A DNA stretch of 38,876 bases from assembly GCA_002412925.1 (NCBI GenBank), contig DHVZ01000037.1, positions 1-38,876 on the forward strand. Reading direction: 5' to 3'. Numbering within the stretch: position 1 is the first letter of the stretch; each line of letters opens with the position of its first letter. Under the pieces are notes generated by a model. It saw only the letters and a program-made list of their open reading frames with translations. It was not told where the DNA came from and ran no database searches. This document shows positions 14,583 to 23,200 of the stretch, piece by piece. A program made the position numbers and the translations under genes. The stretch comes from Anaerolineales bacterium UBA5195 (lineage in GTDB: Bacteria; Chloroflexota; Anaerolineae; Anaerolineales; Villigracilaceae).

Positions 14583-15610
14583 TGACGGTTTTCGAAATTT
14601 CCCCTTCAGATGACATCCGGTTGACGCAGTTCTACGACCTGGCGCGCCAGGTCTATGCCCGTGACCCTGCCTGGTCGCCACACTCCGAAGCCACCCTGGC
14701 GCCATTGCTTGCCCGTACTGATGGTCTGTTTGCGCAGCCCTTGGTCTACATCCAGGATGGCGTGATTCTGGCGCGGGCGGTTGCAATCATGTACCCCGGC
14801 GGGCTCAATCGAAATGGGAAAAAACCTGGCTATATCGGCTTCTTCGAGTGTCTGCCGCAGCATCCCACCGCTGGACGCGCTGTGCTGGAATATGCCGAAA
14901 CACTTTTAGGCACCCATGGGGCGCAGACCCTCCAGGCACCGCGGGTCGATAATATGCTGATGGGCCTGCTGGTGGCCGGCTTTCACCTGCCGCAAACCGT
15001 GCTGACCACTCATAATCCCGCTTCTTATTTGGACATCTTTTTGCAGGCCGGATACCAGATTAGCGAGCGAATGCACACTTATATTTTTGACCGCAAGTCG
15101 GCAATCCCGCTTCCGTTTGCCCTACCCGGTTTCAAGACCCGTCCCTTCAACCGCCAAAACCTGGATGATGAGATCCGCATTTTTCATCACCTACAACAAG
15201 AAATCTTTCGATTCCACCCTGGCTGGATTCCACGCTCGTTGGAGGAAGATCGCCGGATGATTACGGGGTTCCTGCCCATGCTGGAGGATGATTTCATCAT
15301 CATCGCCGAAGCTCGGAAAGCTCCCGTTGGCTTGCTGGTCTGCCTGCCAGATGTCTATCAGGCTGCCCGCGGACAGACAGTGGATAACGCCCGCCTGATC
15401 AGCATCGGCGTACTTCAGCCCTATCGCCAGAAGGGGCTTGGGGCGTTGATGGGTCTGCACCTGGCGCGCAACTTGCTTGCCAGGGATTATCAAACACTGG
15501 AAGCCTCCTGGATTCGAGAGAGCAACACTCCGCCTCAAAACCTGGCTCGACGATTTTTCGGCAAAAAGGGGCGGGAGTTTGCCTTGTTGGAAAAAATGTC
15601 AGCAAGTTGA
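14582..15610 (+). CDS. GNAT-fold acyltransferase, two-domain
   Basis: This 342-residue protein has an acetyl-CoA-binding GNAT signature near its C-terminus, with motif A being ISIGVLQPYRQKGLGALMGL (about residues 273-292). The N-terminal half also resembles a degenerate GNAT fold (YDLARQVYARDPAWSPHSE, then GYIGFFECLPQ), the pattern of 'double GNAT' proteins of about 340-380 residues. The start ATG overlaps the previous stop (TAATG). Tight coupling to an adenylate-forming enzyme suggests that the two act on one product, for example activation followed by N-acylation; this is inference. The end of the gene overlaps the -35 region of the glgX promoter. Confidence 0.82.
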   Translation: MTVFEISPSDDIRLTQFYDLARQVYARDPAWSPHSEATLAPLLARTDGLFAQPLVYIQDGVILARAVAIMYPGGLNRNGKKPGYIGFFECLPQHPTAGRAVLEYAETLLGTHGAQTLQAPRVDNMLMGLLVAGFHLPQTVLTTHNPASYLDIFLQAGYQISERMHTYIFDRKSAIPLPFALPGFKTRPFNRQNLDDEIRIFHHLQQEIFRFHPGWIPRSLEEDRRMITGFLPMLEDDFIIIAEARKAPVGLLVCLPDVYQAARGQTVDNARLISIGVLQPYRQKGLGALMGLHLARNLLARDYQTLEASWIRESNTPPQNLARRFFGKKGREFALLEKMSAS

Positions 15611-15636
15611 TTTTCCCTTCCGTTTCGCTGTACAAT
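15607..15636 (+). promoter_or_regulatory. Leaderless promoter of glgX
   Basis: TTGATT (15607-15612), an 18-bp spacer and TACAAT (15631-15636) end 6 nt before the ATG at 15643. Transcription would start on the A of the start codon. No Shine-Dalgarno is present. Confidence 0.65.
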
Positions 15637-15642
15637 TCAATT

Positions 15643-17709
15643 ATGCCCAACCTTCAACCCGGAAAGAGCCACCCGCTTGGCGCGACCATCAATCCGGGAG
15701 GCGTGAATTTCAGCGTCTTCTCGAAACATGCCGCGCAGGTCGAACTCCTGTTTTTTGAACAACAGGATTCTGTCAAGCCTGCGCGGACTATCCGGTTAGA
15801 CGCCGCCCGGAACCGCGCTGGTTACTACTGGCATGTTTTTGTGCCGGGCATTAAAGCCGGGCAATTATATGGCTGGCGCGTGCAAGGCCCGAATGTTCCC
15901 AGGGAAGGCTTGCGTTTTGATGGAGGAAAAATCCTGCTCGATCCCTATGGGCGGAGTGTGGCAGTTGGGGCTAACTATGACCGAAATGCCGCCTGTCGTC
16001 CCGGAGATAACATTCCCGCCTGCATGAAGAGTGTGGTGATCGATCCGCGGACCTACGACTGGGAAGGCGACCTGCCGCTTAAGCACCATGTCTCCCGCAG
16101 TATCATTTACGAATTGCATGTGGGCGGTTTTACCCGTCACCCTAATTCGGGGATTGCGCCTGAAAAGCGCGGCACCTACGCCGGCCTGATCGAGAAAATC
16201 CCCTACCTGCAAGCACTGGGGGTCAGCGCGGTTGAACTCCTGCCGGTCTTTCAATTCGATGAACAGGACGCGCCTCCAGGCTTGAAAAACTACTGGGGCT
16301 ACAGCCCGGTCTCCTTCTTTGCGCCGCATGCCGGTTACAGTTCGCGCAAAGACCCACTTGGACCGGTGGACGAGTTCCGCGACATGGTCAAGGCTTTACA
16401 CAGGGCCGATATCGAAGTTATTCTGGATGTGGTCTACAACCACACCGCGGAGGGCAACGCCGCCGGCCCAACCTTCTGTTTTCGCGGTTTGGAGAATCGC
16501 GCTTATTACATCCTGTCCGCCGACCGCTCACATTATGCCAATTTTACCGGTTGTGGCAATACGCTGAACGCCAATCATTCCATCGTGCGGCGTATGATCA
16601 TGGATAGTCTGCATCATTGGGTGCAACTGATGCACGTGGACGGTTTCCGCTTCGACCTGGCCTCGATTTTTTCCCGCGACGAATATGGGAATCCCCTGAA
16701 AAACCCTCCTCTCTTGTGGGAAATCGACTCTGACCCGGTCCTGGCTGGCACGAAGCTGATTGCCGAGGCCTGGGATGCCGCCGGTCTTTATCAGGTGGGT
16801 AATTTCCTCGGCGATTTTTTCATGGAATGGAACGGCCCTTTCCGCGATGATGTGCGCAGTTTCTGGAAAGGCGATAGCGGCACCGTCAGGCGCATCTCCA
16901 AACGTCTGTGGGGCAGTCCAGACCTGTATGGCCATGATGAACGCGAGCCGGAACAAAGCATAAATTTCGTCACCTGTCACGATGGGTTCACACTTAACGA
17001 CCTGGTCTCATACAACGCCAAACATAATCTGGCCAACGGCGAGCAAAATCGGGATGGCAGCCATTACAACCTGAGTTGGAATTGCGGCGTGGAAGGCCCA
17101 TCTACTGATCCGCAAATTGAACACCTGCGCAACCGTCAGATCAAGAATTTCCTGGCAACCACCCTGCTCTCCCTGGGCGCGCCGATGATCCTGATGGGCG
17201 ACGAAGTCCGCCGCACCCAGTTGGGTAATAACAATGCTTTTGCCCAGGATAATGAGATCAGTTGGTTTGATTGGAGTCTGTTGGTAAAACACCCCGATGT
17301 TTTACGCTTTACTCAAAAGCTGATTCTCTTGCGCCCCGAGCTTTCGTTCACCCGACGGCCCAACCTTGACATGACCCTGAACGAGCTGCTGCATAATGAA
17401 CCGGTGACCTGGCACGGCACGCGCCTGGGGCAGCCCGATTGGGCTGACAATTCTCACAGCCTGGCCTTCACAGTCAAAAGCTTAGCGGATGAACGCCTGT
17501 TTTATATCGCCCTGAACAGCTATTGGGAGTCGCTTGACTTCGAACTGCCCCCGCCTTCAAAATCATCCGCGCCGGGCTGGCGGCGGGTGGTGGATACCTG
17601 GCTGGACTCTCCCAACGACATTTGCCTGCTCGAAGAAGCTCCACCCGTCCCCGACATGACCTACCCGGTCCAGCCGCGAAGCCTGGTAGTGTTAGTTACC
17701 GGAAGCTGA
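15643..17709 (+). CDS. glgX: Glycogen debranching enzyme GlgX (isoamylase type)
   Basis: This 688-residue GH13 enzyme cleaves alpha-1,6 branches of glycogen, releasing maltodextrins. The N-terminal CBM48-like domain (about 1-130) begins PGKSHPLGATINPGGVNFSVFS. The catalytic barrel carries region I DVVYNH (about 262-267), region II GFRFDLAS with nucleophile D338, region III IAEAWDAAG with acid/base E375, and region IV CHDGF with D447 as transition-state stabiliser. SYNAKHN after region IV is typical of GlgX/isoamylase. The start at 15643 is preferred over an in-frame ATT/ATG at 15607, because a promoter occupies that stretch and the family N-terminus begins here. Length is normal. It is a separate transcription unit downstream of the symporter-CapK-GNAT run. 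Confidence 0.95.
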   Translation: MPNLQPGKSHPLGATINPGGVNFSVFSKHAAQVELLFFEQQDSVKPARTIRLDAARNRAGYYWHVFVPGIKAGQLYGWRVQGPNVPREGLRFDGGKILLDPYGRSVAVGANYDRNAACRPGDNIPACMKSVVIDPRTYDWEGDLPLKHHVSRSIIYELHVGGFTRHPNSGIAPEKRGTYAGLIEKIPYLQALGVSAVELLPVFQFDEQDAPPGLKNYWGYSPVSFFAPHAGYSSRKDPLGPVDEFRDMVKALHRADIEVILDVVYNHTAEGNAAGPTFCFRGLENRAYYILSADRSHYANFTGCGNTLNANHSIVRRMIMDSLHHWVQLMHVDGFRFDLASIFSRDEYGNPLKNPPLLWEIDSDPVLAGTKLIAEAWDAAGLYQVGNFLGDFFMEWNGPFRDDVRSFWKGDSGTVRRISKRLWGSPDLYGHDEREPEQSINFVTCHDGFTLNDLVSYNAKHNLANGEQNRDGSHYNLSWNCGVEGPSTDPQIEHLRNRQIKNFLATTLLSLGAPMILMGDEVRRTQLGNNNAFAQDNEISWFDWSLLVKHPDVLRFTQKLILLRPELSFTRRPNLDMTLNELLHNEPVTWHGTRLGQPDWADNSHSLAFTVKSLADERLFYIALNSYWESLDFELPPPSKSSAPGWRRVVDTWLDSPNDICLLEEAPPVPDMTYPVQPRSLVVLVTGS

Positions 17710-17710
17710 C

Positions 17711-17741
17711 ACTCCCCGGGCTTAAATAGCGGGGGGTTCTT
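17711..17741 (+). terminator. Probable terminator after glgX
   Basis: ACTCCCC (17711-17717) can pair with GGGGGGT (17731-17737, one G-U pair), continued by an inner GC/GC pair across a two-base bulge, with TTCTT following. It starts 2 nt after the glgX stop. Confidence 0.5.
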
Positions 17742-17787
17742 GCGCTAATGGCGAACTTCGGCAATGGACGATTGCCAGTCAAGTTGC

Positions 17788-18942
17788 CTAACTTTGCATC
17801 TGCGTCCGCTGGAAGATCCAAACCCCCAAACCAAAATACAGGATCGTCAAGACTGTCAGCGCTGATAACTCAAAGGTGACCTCGCCCAACCCCGCGCCAA
17901 GGGTAAAAACCTTGTTGAGCGCAACCACCGCGTGAGTTGGTGGGAGCAAATCGGGCAGGGCAAAACCGTGCCCCAACAACGTGAACAGGTTGGTCCGCGG
18001 CAAGGGGAAAGCTGCGCCACTTAAAAACATCAGGAATCCCAGTGGGAAATTGGCAATTACAAATGCGTGAGAGACCGTTTTTGAAAAACAAGCCACGATC
18101 AGGCCCAGGCCGATGATCGACAGGCTGTTCAGCACTCCGACCAGAATCGCCACCCACAGATTACCCTGGCTGCGGAATCCACAGGCAACCGCAGTTGCAA
18201 AAGTCAGCAGAACCGAGGCAATCGCAATCAGCGCCATCCAGAGCGTTGTCCCGCCCAGGTACTCAAAGGCGCTCAAGCGAGTCAACCGAAGGCGGCGCAT
18301 AACACCCGATTCGATCTCACGCGCCGGGGTCATCGCAGCCTGGAAAATCAGCAGCACGGTCGCCAGCACCAGCAGGCCCGGGACGTAGTTTTCGAACTCC
18401 GTCCGCGCCGAGGAAGCCCCCAGGGGAATTTCGATCAAGGCCACAGGTCTCGGCGCGGAGGTGAATTCCTGGGCATAATTATCCGCAGCGGTCATCGCCA
18501 TCACGGCGGCAACGGTGTAGTAGGGATTGGTCAGATCACCGACGAAAGTCAGATTCGTGGTGGCTGAATAATTCCCAAAACGGAAAGCGGCCAGCCTCTG
18601 CGAAAAATCTACCGGAATAATCACCAGCGCCGCGGCTTCACGGTTGCGCAGGTGGGTCTCAGCTGCGGCCCGGTCAGTGACTTCGGTCACTCTCAGGATT
18701 GGCGCGCCATTCTGGTATGCGATTACCCGTAAGGCCTGAACCACTTCCTCCCCAGCGGGCTGCAATGCCCCTGGCTGGTCTTGGTTGATGACCAGCACAG
18801 TGTAGGCGGTTGAGCCGGTTGCGCCAGTCATCATCCAATAGATCATCACAAAGAGCGGCGCAAAAGCCAGGCTCAGCCCCACCACCCACAGGTCGCGCCT
18901 TTGTTCGCGGGCGCATTTGCGAAAAACGTTGAAGAGTTTCAT
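17788..18942 (-). CDS. ABC-2 type transporter permease
   Basis: This 384-residue protein has one N-terminal membrane helix (about 18-38), an extracytoplasmic domain of about 150 residues (about 42-190, including VTDRAAAETHLRNREAAALVIIP), and five C-terminal membrane helices (about 195-380). This is the layout of ABC2_membrane_3 permeases, which export drugs, lipids or polymers together with a cytoplasmic ATPase. It overlaps the ATPase gene by 4 nt. It is the last gene of a run led by a TetR regulator, a common arrangement for stress- or drug-induced exporters. The substrate is unknown. Confidence 0.9.
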   Translation of the reverse strand: MKLFNVFRKCAREQRRDLWVVGLSLAFAPLFVMIYWMMTGATGSTAYTVLVINQDQPGALQPAGEEVVQALRVIAYQNGAPILRVTEVTDRAAAETHLRNREAAALVIIPVDFSQRLAAFRFGNYSATTNLTFVGDLTNPYYTVAAVMAMTAADNYAQEFTSAPRPVALIEIPLGASSARTEFENYVPGLLVLATVLLIFQAAMTPAREIESGVMRRLRLTRLSAFEYLGGTTLWMALIAIASVLLTFATAVACGFRSQGNLWVAILVGVLNSLSIIGLGLIVACFSKTVSHAFVIANFPLGFLMFLSGAAFPLPRTNLFTLLGHGFALPDLLPPTHAVVALNKVFTLGAGLGEVTFELSALTVLTILYFGLGVWIFQRTQMQS

Positions 18943-19871
18943 TCGCGCAGTTTCCTTCCGGTGAGCGTCAGGAAGACATCTTCCAGTGTGTTTTCTCTTA
19001 GTTTGATTTCCTTATATGATATATTGGCTACACGATATTTCTCAAGCAGGGCGGGCAATTTTTCGATCAGTCCATGTCCGCGGGCAACCAGGCTGTGGTT
19101 CGAGAGAGATACACCTGGTAAAATTTCGCGCGCTGCATTCAAGGCCGCCCCTAAATCGCCAGATATCTCCAACTCGAGCACATCCCCTGCGCCCAGGGAG
19201 CGCTTGAGCGCCTCAGGCCTATCGATCACCAGCAGCCTGCCGTGATCGATGATTGCCACACGGTCTGCCAGGCGTTCAGCTTCATCCATGTTGTGCGTGG
19301 TCAGGATAATCGTTTTGACCCGCGCCAAACTGCGAATATATTCGCGCACCATCACGCGGCTTTGTGGATCGAGGGCGGCCTCCGGCTCATCGAGAACGAT
19401 GATCTCAGGATCGTGAATCAAGCCAAGGGCGAGATTTAGCCGCCGCCTCATCCCGCCTGAAAGCTTACCCGCCAGTTCATGAGCCTTGGATGCCAGCCCG
19501 AGCGCCTCCAGCAAGGAGAGCCCGCGCTGCCGGGCGAGGCTGCCGCGCATTCCATAGGCTTCGCCGACAAATTCCAATTGCTCGAGACAGGTCAATTTAT
19601 CCCAGAGAATATTCTCCTGTGTGCAGACTCCCACCCGGGCGCGGACAGCCGGGTCGCCGCCCAGAACGGGAATCCCGCCGATCAGCACCTCGCCGGAATC
19701 GGGGCGCATCAATCCGCAGATCATCTGGATCGAGGTTGTTTTCCCGGCGCCGTTCGGCCCCAGGAAGCCAAAAATCTCCCCGGCATGGATTTCCAGAGAC
19801 AGGCTGTCCACCGCGGTCAGCTTCCCAAAGTGTTTCGTCAGGTTTCGGACTTCCAGGGCAATTTCAGGCAT
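18939..19871 (-). CDS. ABC transporter ATP-binding protein (ABC-2 exporter)
   Basis: This 310-residue ATPase is of the DrrA/CcmA type. Walker A is GPNGAGKTT (about 38-46), followed by Q-loop CTQEN, signature LSGGMRRRLNLALGL, Walker B IIVLDEPEAALDP and H-loop TTHNMDEAERLAD. All catalytic residues are present. The C-terminal 80 residues form the usual regulatory extension, ending in LRENTLEDVFLTLTGRKL. It starts 2 nt after the oxidoreductase stop and overlaps the permease start by 4 nt. It powers the permease encoded by 17788-18942. Walker B has EAALDP where TSGLDP is usual, with no effect expected. Confidence 0.95.
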   Translation of the reverse strand: MPEIALEVRNLTKHFGKLTAVDSLSLEIHAGEIFGFLGPNGAGKTTSIQMICGLMRPDSGEVLIGGIPVLGGDPAVRARVGVCTQENILWDKLTCLEQLEFVGEAYGMRGSLARQRGLSLLEALGLASKAHELAGKLSGGMRRRLNLALGLIHDPEIIVLDEPEAALDPQSRVMVREYIRSLARVKTIILTTHNMDEAERLADRVAIIDHGRLLVIDRPEALKRSLGAGDVLELEISGDLGAALNAAREILPGVSLSNHSLVARGHGLIEKLPALLEKYRVANISYKEIKLRENTLEDVFLTLTGRKLRE

Positions 19872-19873
19872 GG

Positions 19874-20428
19874 CTACTTCAAAACAATCCAGATCACGAG
19901 GAGTATCGTCGCCACAAATGTCCAGATCCAGGCCCAGCCAGCCGGGTCGGAAGCGCCGCTGCCAATCCCGAGAGGCCGAATACGCAAGACAGGCAAGTCA
20001 GCGCTCTTCTGCAGCAATTCATCATCAGTAATGGTGAATGGATTGTAGCCTTCGAAAAATCCGGCAAAACCGGCATTCTGCAGAATCTGGCGGATAACCG
20101 TCCGCCGCTCATCGACTTCAGTTACTACCTCCGCGCGGCCAAAGATCGCCCCGCCGGGCAAGATCACCTCGATCTCCGGGGTGGCGCGGACGTTGCGATA
20201 CCAATCGGAGCTTTCCCTGCCGCCAGAAATACAATAGACATTCCCCTGGTGGATGGCATAATTGACCGGAGCAAAACGGATCTTTCCGCTTTTTCGGCCA
20301 ACAGCCTTGAGCACCATGATATAGCCGGTGAAGGGATTGCCGAAAAGCGGGCCGAAACCCAGGCGCATGATTGGCACCATAAAGTATTTATTCAAAAACC
20401 AGAAAAATCGGCGCAGAAGAGGGGGCAT
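19874..20428 (-). CDS. Deazaflavin-dependent (DDN-type) oxidoreductase with C-terminal membrane anchor
   Basis: This 184-residue protein has VLKAVGRKSGKIRFAPVNYA and DWYRNVRATPEIEVIL, the conserved motifs of the deazaflavin-dependent nitroreductase (DDN/FDOR-B) split-barrel family, which binds coenzyme F420 (some members use flavins). The N-terminus (residues 1-25) is amphipathic, and the last 25 residues (AGWAWIWTFVATILLVIWIVLK) form a membrane helix not found in the basic domain, anchoring it at the inner membrane. AAGGAG lies before the ATG. It lies directly upstream of the ABC-2 ATPase and may detoxify or modify a compound related to the exporter's substrate (inference). Confidence 0.82.
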   Translation of the reverse strand: MPPLLRRFFWFLNKYFMVPIMRLGFGPLFGNPFTGYIMVLKAVGRKSGKIRFAPVNYAIHQGNVYCISGGRESSDWYRNVRATPEIEVILPGGAIFGRAEVVTEVDERRTVIRQILQNAGFAGFFEGYNPFTITDDELLQKSADLPVLRIRPLGIGSGASDPAGWAWIWTFVATILLVIWIVLK

Positions 20429-20513
20429 GGGAACTCCTTGGATGTTTTCCGCTCGAAAGCAGGCAGATTACCCTAGATTTTTAGAAAGTTGCGGTATGAG
20501 AAACGAGTGATGG

Positions 20514-20876
20514 TCAGGTGAGTGCAACCAGAAAAATGGTCAGTGAAACCAGCAGCATGGCCCATAAAATCCCTTTGGAAACCGGAGCATCGAATTCTGG
20601 ATGGCCACTTCGCAAGAAGTAAGTGTGCAGGCCAAAACCGATTAGCCCAGCGGCGGCCACCACCAGGGCGTAAATCATCCCGGCGGACGTCCCATTCCAA
20701 ACCTGCACCGCGCCATAAATTGCCAGCGGCCAGAGCGGCAGGTGCATCAGTAGAAAGCCAGTCCGTCCGCCGGGCAGATGGAATAAGTCCCACTCCTTCC
20801 AATAGGTTGAATCCATTTCGTGCAGGATGAGCAGGGTCAATTCAACGATATAGAGCCAAAAAAGCAGGTTGGTCAT
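20514..20876 (-). CDS. Small membrane protein (DUF6713-like)
   Basis: This 120-residue protein has four membrane segments (about 3-19, 42-60, 66-83 and 101-119). The first loop contains LHEMDSTYWKEWDLFHLPGG, a conserved-looking motif that I associate, with moderate certainty, with the DUF6713 family of unknown function. A Shine-Dalgarno-like AAGGA precedes the ATG. It lies between the TetR gene and the oxidoreductase-ABC genes on the same strand, 85 bp before the oxidoreductase, and may belong to the TetR-controlled unit. The HE..YW..EW..F pattern could bind a metal or heme, but this is a guess. Confidence 0.75.
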   Translation of the reverse strand: MTNLLFWLYIVELTLLILHEMDSTYWKEWDLFHLPGGRTGFLLMHLPLWPLAIYGAVQVWNGTSAGMIYALVVAAAGLIGFGLHTYFLRSGHPEFDAPVSKGILWAMLLVSLTIFLVALT

Positions 20877-20922
20877 TTCTTATTCCTTCAGAAAACCCAG
20901 ATAGCGCAGAAAAAAGCACGAA

Positions 20923-20949
20923 AATTATCCCTGATAACCAGGGATAATT
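20923..20949 (-). terminator. Hairpin terminator after the TetR gene
   Basis: An 11-bp perfect stem AATTATCCCTG (20923-20933) pairs with 20939-20949 across a 5-nt loop and is followed on the minus strand by TTCGTGCTTTTTT. It lies 8 nt after the TetR stop and would separate tetR from the downstream genes, at least partly. Confidence 0.6.
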
Positions 20950-20957
20950 CGAGTATG

Positions 20958-21680
20958 TCATGCGGTTCCTCCTTTTGCCATTAAGCCATTTTCCAAAATA
21001 TCGAGAAAAGCATCCAGCGTGCGCTGAAATGGGATGTTTTCATCACTGGTCTGGAAATATAGATTCAGGTAAGGGAATAACTGGCTGTCAGCAACCGGGA
21101 TGACCCAGGCATTAATCACACGCGCCGCGGCTTCTAGATCGATATCGGGGCGCACTTCGCCGCGCGCCTGGGCCGCCAGCAAAATCGCCTGCGTCATTTC
21201 GCGCATGGCCACCGCCACCGGTCTGACTACCTTTTCAGCCAGCCTGGGATCGCCTTCATAAGCCGCTTTCCCAAAAAATTGCACCAGGCCCTGCATCATC
21301 CGGCCCCATTCCACGCCGCCGGTCAGGTAGGCGCACAATCCTTCCCGCAGCGGCATGGAGATCAGGATCGGTTTGTATTGCAGGAAGGAGACGGTCAGCA
21401 AGTGGACACACAGCCGGGTTGTAAAATCCATCAAGCCGTCGCGGTCGCCAAAGTATTGATAGAGCGAGCCAACCGCCACCCCGGCCCTTTCGGCCACCTG
21501 CTTGATATTGATCGATGCCGGGCTTTTTTCCATTGCCTCATCCAGGATGGCGTAAACGATGGCTTGCTGACGCCCGGGGTCAAGCCGCCGAAAAGTACGC
21601 GTCACCACCCCAGCCCTCTCCAGCTCGAGGATCAAGGTATGGATTTGCGGCCATTCAGGGATAATTTCATTATGAACCAT
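20958..21680 (-). CDS. TetR family transcriptional regulator
   Basis: This 240-residue protein has a TetR N-terminal HTH at about residues 35-82 (RRQQAIVYAILDEAMEKS, then VAERAGVAVGSLYQYFGDRDGLM). The C-terminal ligand domain is divergent, as usual. The start is placed at the ATG at 21680 (MVHNEIIPEW), 8 nt after a TAAAAT -10; a TTG at 21710 lies inside the promoter. Even so, about 30 residues precede the HTH, longer than typical. A 7-5-7 palindrome overlaps the start codon, consistent with autorepression. It is divergent from the MATE exporter (129 bp apart) and upstream of an ABC-2 exporter unit, so either or both may be targets. Confidence 0.88.
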   Translation of the reverse strand: MVHNEIIPEWPQIHTLILELERAGVVTRTFRRLDPGRQQAIVYAILDEAMEKSPASINIKQVAERAGVAVGSLYQYFGDRDGLMDFTTRLCVHLLTVSFLQYKPILISMPLREGLCAYLTGGVEWGRMMQGLVQFFGKAAYEGDPRLAEKVVRPVAVAMREMTQAILLAAQARGEVRPDIDLEAAARVINAWVIPVADSQLFPYLNLYFQTSDENIPFQRTLDAFLDILENGLMAKGGTA

Positions 21681-21689
21681 TAGTTCATA
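21671..21689. promoter_or_regulatory. Putative TetR operator over the tetR start codon
   Basis: TATGAACCATTAGTTCATA is a perfect 7-5-7 inverted repeat that spans the tetR ATG (21678-21680) and touches its -10. This is a typical position and size for a TetR autoregulatory operator. Confidence 0.65.
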
Positions 21690-21717
21690 TTTTATACCCA
21701 ATCGGTTCAAAAATCAA
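21689..21717 (-). promoter_or_regulatory. Leaderless promoter of tetR
   Basis: Minus strand TTGATT (21712-21717), a 17-bp spacer and TAAAAT (21689-21694) end 8 nt before the ATG at 21680. Confidence 0.6.
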
Positions 21718-21780
21718 GACTGCCGACGATTATTCCCCAAGAACCTCTGCGCATGCGGGGAAAAAGATCGAAGTCCACAG

Positions 21781-21786
21781 TATAAT
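21781..21786 (+). promoter_or_regulatory. -10 box of the MATE gene
   Basis: TATAAT lies 22 nt before the ATG at 21809, with a GGAG Shine-Dalgarno in the leader, in contrast with the leaderless genes nearby. No good -35 is visible, which would suit activator dependence. Confidence 0.5.
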
Positions 21787-21808
21787 CAGTCGCTCGAATG
21801 GAGATTTT

Positions 21809-23200
21809 ATGCTGCAAAACCAGAATTTACTTAGAAAAGCAATCCATTACTACAACGACCCCGAATATTTTTCACTGATCCTGAAAATCGGCCTGCCAAT
21901 CACCCTGCAAAACTTTGTCTTCTCTGCCCTGAATATGGCCAGCGTGGTCATGATCGGTCAGAAAGGCGAGGTGGCCGTGGCCGCCGTTGGCCTGGCGGGG
22001 CAGGTCTTCTTCCTGCTCAACCTGGTCCTGTTTGGGCTGGGGAGCGGCACCGCCATTTTTACCGCGCAGTTATGGGGCAAAGGGGATGTGGAAAACATTC
22101 GCAAGGTGCTGGGCCTGTCCCTGCGCCTGTCACTGGGCGCGGCAGCCGTTTTTTTCCTGCTCGCCCAGTTCCTTCCCGAGCAAGTTTTGGGAATCTACAC
22201 CACGGACGCGCGGGTCATCGCCGTCGGCGCAGATTATTTGCGCATTTTTAGCTGGGCCTTCTTTTTCTTTGCCGTCAGTTTTAGCTATATGTTCATCCTG
22301 CGCAGTACCGGCAATGTGCGCCTGCCGGTGATTGTCTCGATCATTTCCCTGGTACTGAATGCGTTCCTGACTTTCGGCCTCGTGTTTGGCAAATTCTGGC
22401 TGCCAGAAGTGGGCGTCAACGGCGCGGCCATGGCCGTCATCATCGCCCGCGGAGTGGAATGTGTGATCCTGGTGTTTGCCACTTACTCGACCAAAAACTC
22501 ACCTGCCGCCGCCACCTGGGCCGAGCTGCGTTTCTTTAGCTGGGAATTTACCTGGAAAATCATGAAACCGGTCATTCCGGTGGCACTGAATGAGCTTTTC
22601 TGGTCCTTCGGCATCACCACCTACAACATTATTTACGCCCGCATGGGCACTTCAGCCATCGCGGCCATGAATATTTTTGGCACACTCGATAACATGGCGT
22701 TTATTTTCTTCATCGGCCTGGGAAATGCCACCGCCATCCTGGTCGGCAATAAAATCGGCGCGGGTGATGAGGCCGCCGCCCAGAAATATGCTGGCCGCTC
22801 AATCGGGCTGGCCATGTCGTTGGGCGTGGTTGTTGGCGGCCTGATGCTGCTCTTGCGCAACCCGGTCTTGAGCCTTTACAACGTCTCTCCGGAGGTGCTC
22901 AGCAATGCTTACAAAGTCATGACAATTGCCTCGCTGGCGGTCTGGCTGCGCGCTTCAAACATGGTCATTATCGTTGGCACACTCCGCAGCGGCGGCGACA
23001 CGATTTACTCGCTGATCCTCGATGGATTTGTCATCTGGGTGGTAGGTGTCCCGCTGGCCGCCCTGGGCGCCTTCTTTTTTATGCTCCCGATCCAATGGGT
23101 CTACTTGCTGGTGCTCTCAGAAGAGCTGACCAAGTTCATCCTGGGATTGAGGCGCTACTTCTCGCGGAAATGGATCAACAATCTCGCCCAAACATTTTAA
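21809..23200 (+). CDS. MATE family efflux transporter
   Basis: This 463-residue protein has twelve membrane helices in two six-helix halves. The first half opens ILKIGLPITLQNFVFSALNMASVVMIGQKGEVAVAAVG and the second repeats the pattern IMKPVIPVALNELFWSFGITTYNIIYARMGTSAIAAMN. GSGTAIFTAQLWGKGD and GNATAILVGNKIGAGDEAAA are the conserved MATE elements. It exports drugs or other organic compounds in exchange for Na+ or H+. It diverges from tetR and its 3' end overlaps the converging aminotransferase gene by 4 nt, with interlocked stop codons, leaving no room for a terminator between them. Confidence 0.93.
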   Translation: MLQNQNLLRKAIHYYNDPEYFSLILKIGLPITLQNFVFSALNMASVVMIGQKGEVAVAAVGLAGQVFFLLNLVLFGLGSGTAIFTAQLWGKGDVENIRKVLGLSLRLSLGAAAVFFLLAQFLPEQVLGIYTTDARVIAVGADYLRIFSWAFFFFAVSFSYMFILRSTGNVRLPVIVSIISLVLNAFLTFGLVFGKFWLPEVGVNGAAMAVIIARGVECVILVFATYSTKNSPAAATWAELRFFSWEFTWKIMKPVIPVALNELFWSFGITTYNIIYARMGTSAIAAMNIFGTLDNMAFIFFIGLGNATAILVGNKIGAGDEAAAQKYAGRSIGLAMSLGVVVGGLMLLLRNPVLSLYNVSPEVLSNAYKVMTIASLAVWLRASNMVIIVGTLRSGGDTIYSLILDGFVIWVVGVPLAALGAFFFMLPIQWVYLLVLSEELTKFILGLRRYFSRKWINNLAQTF

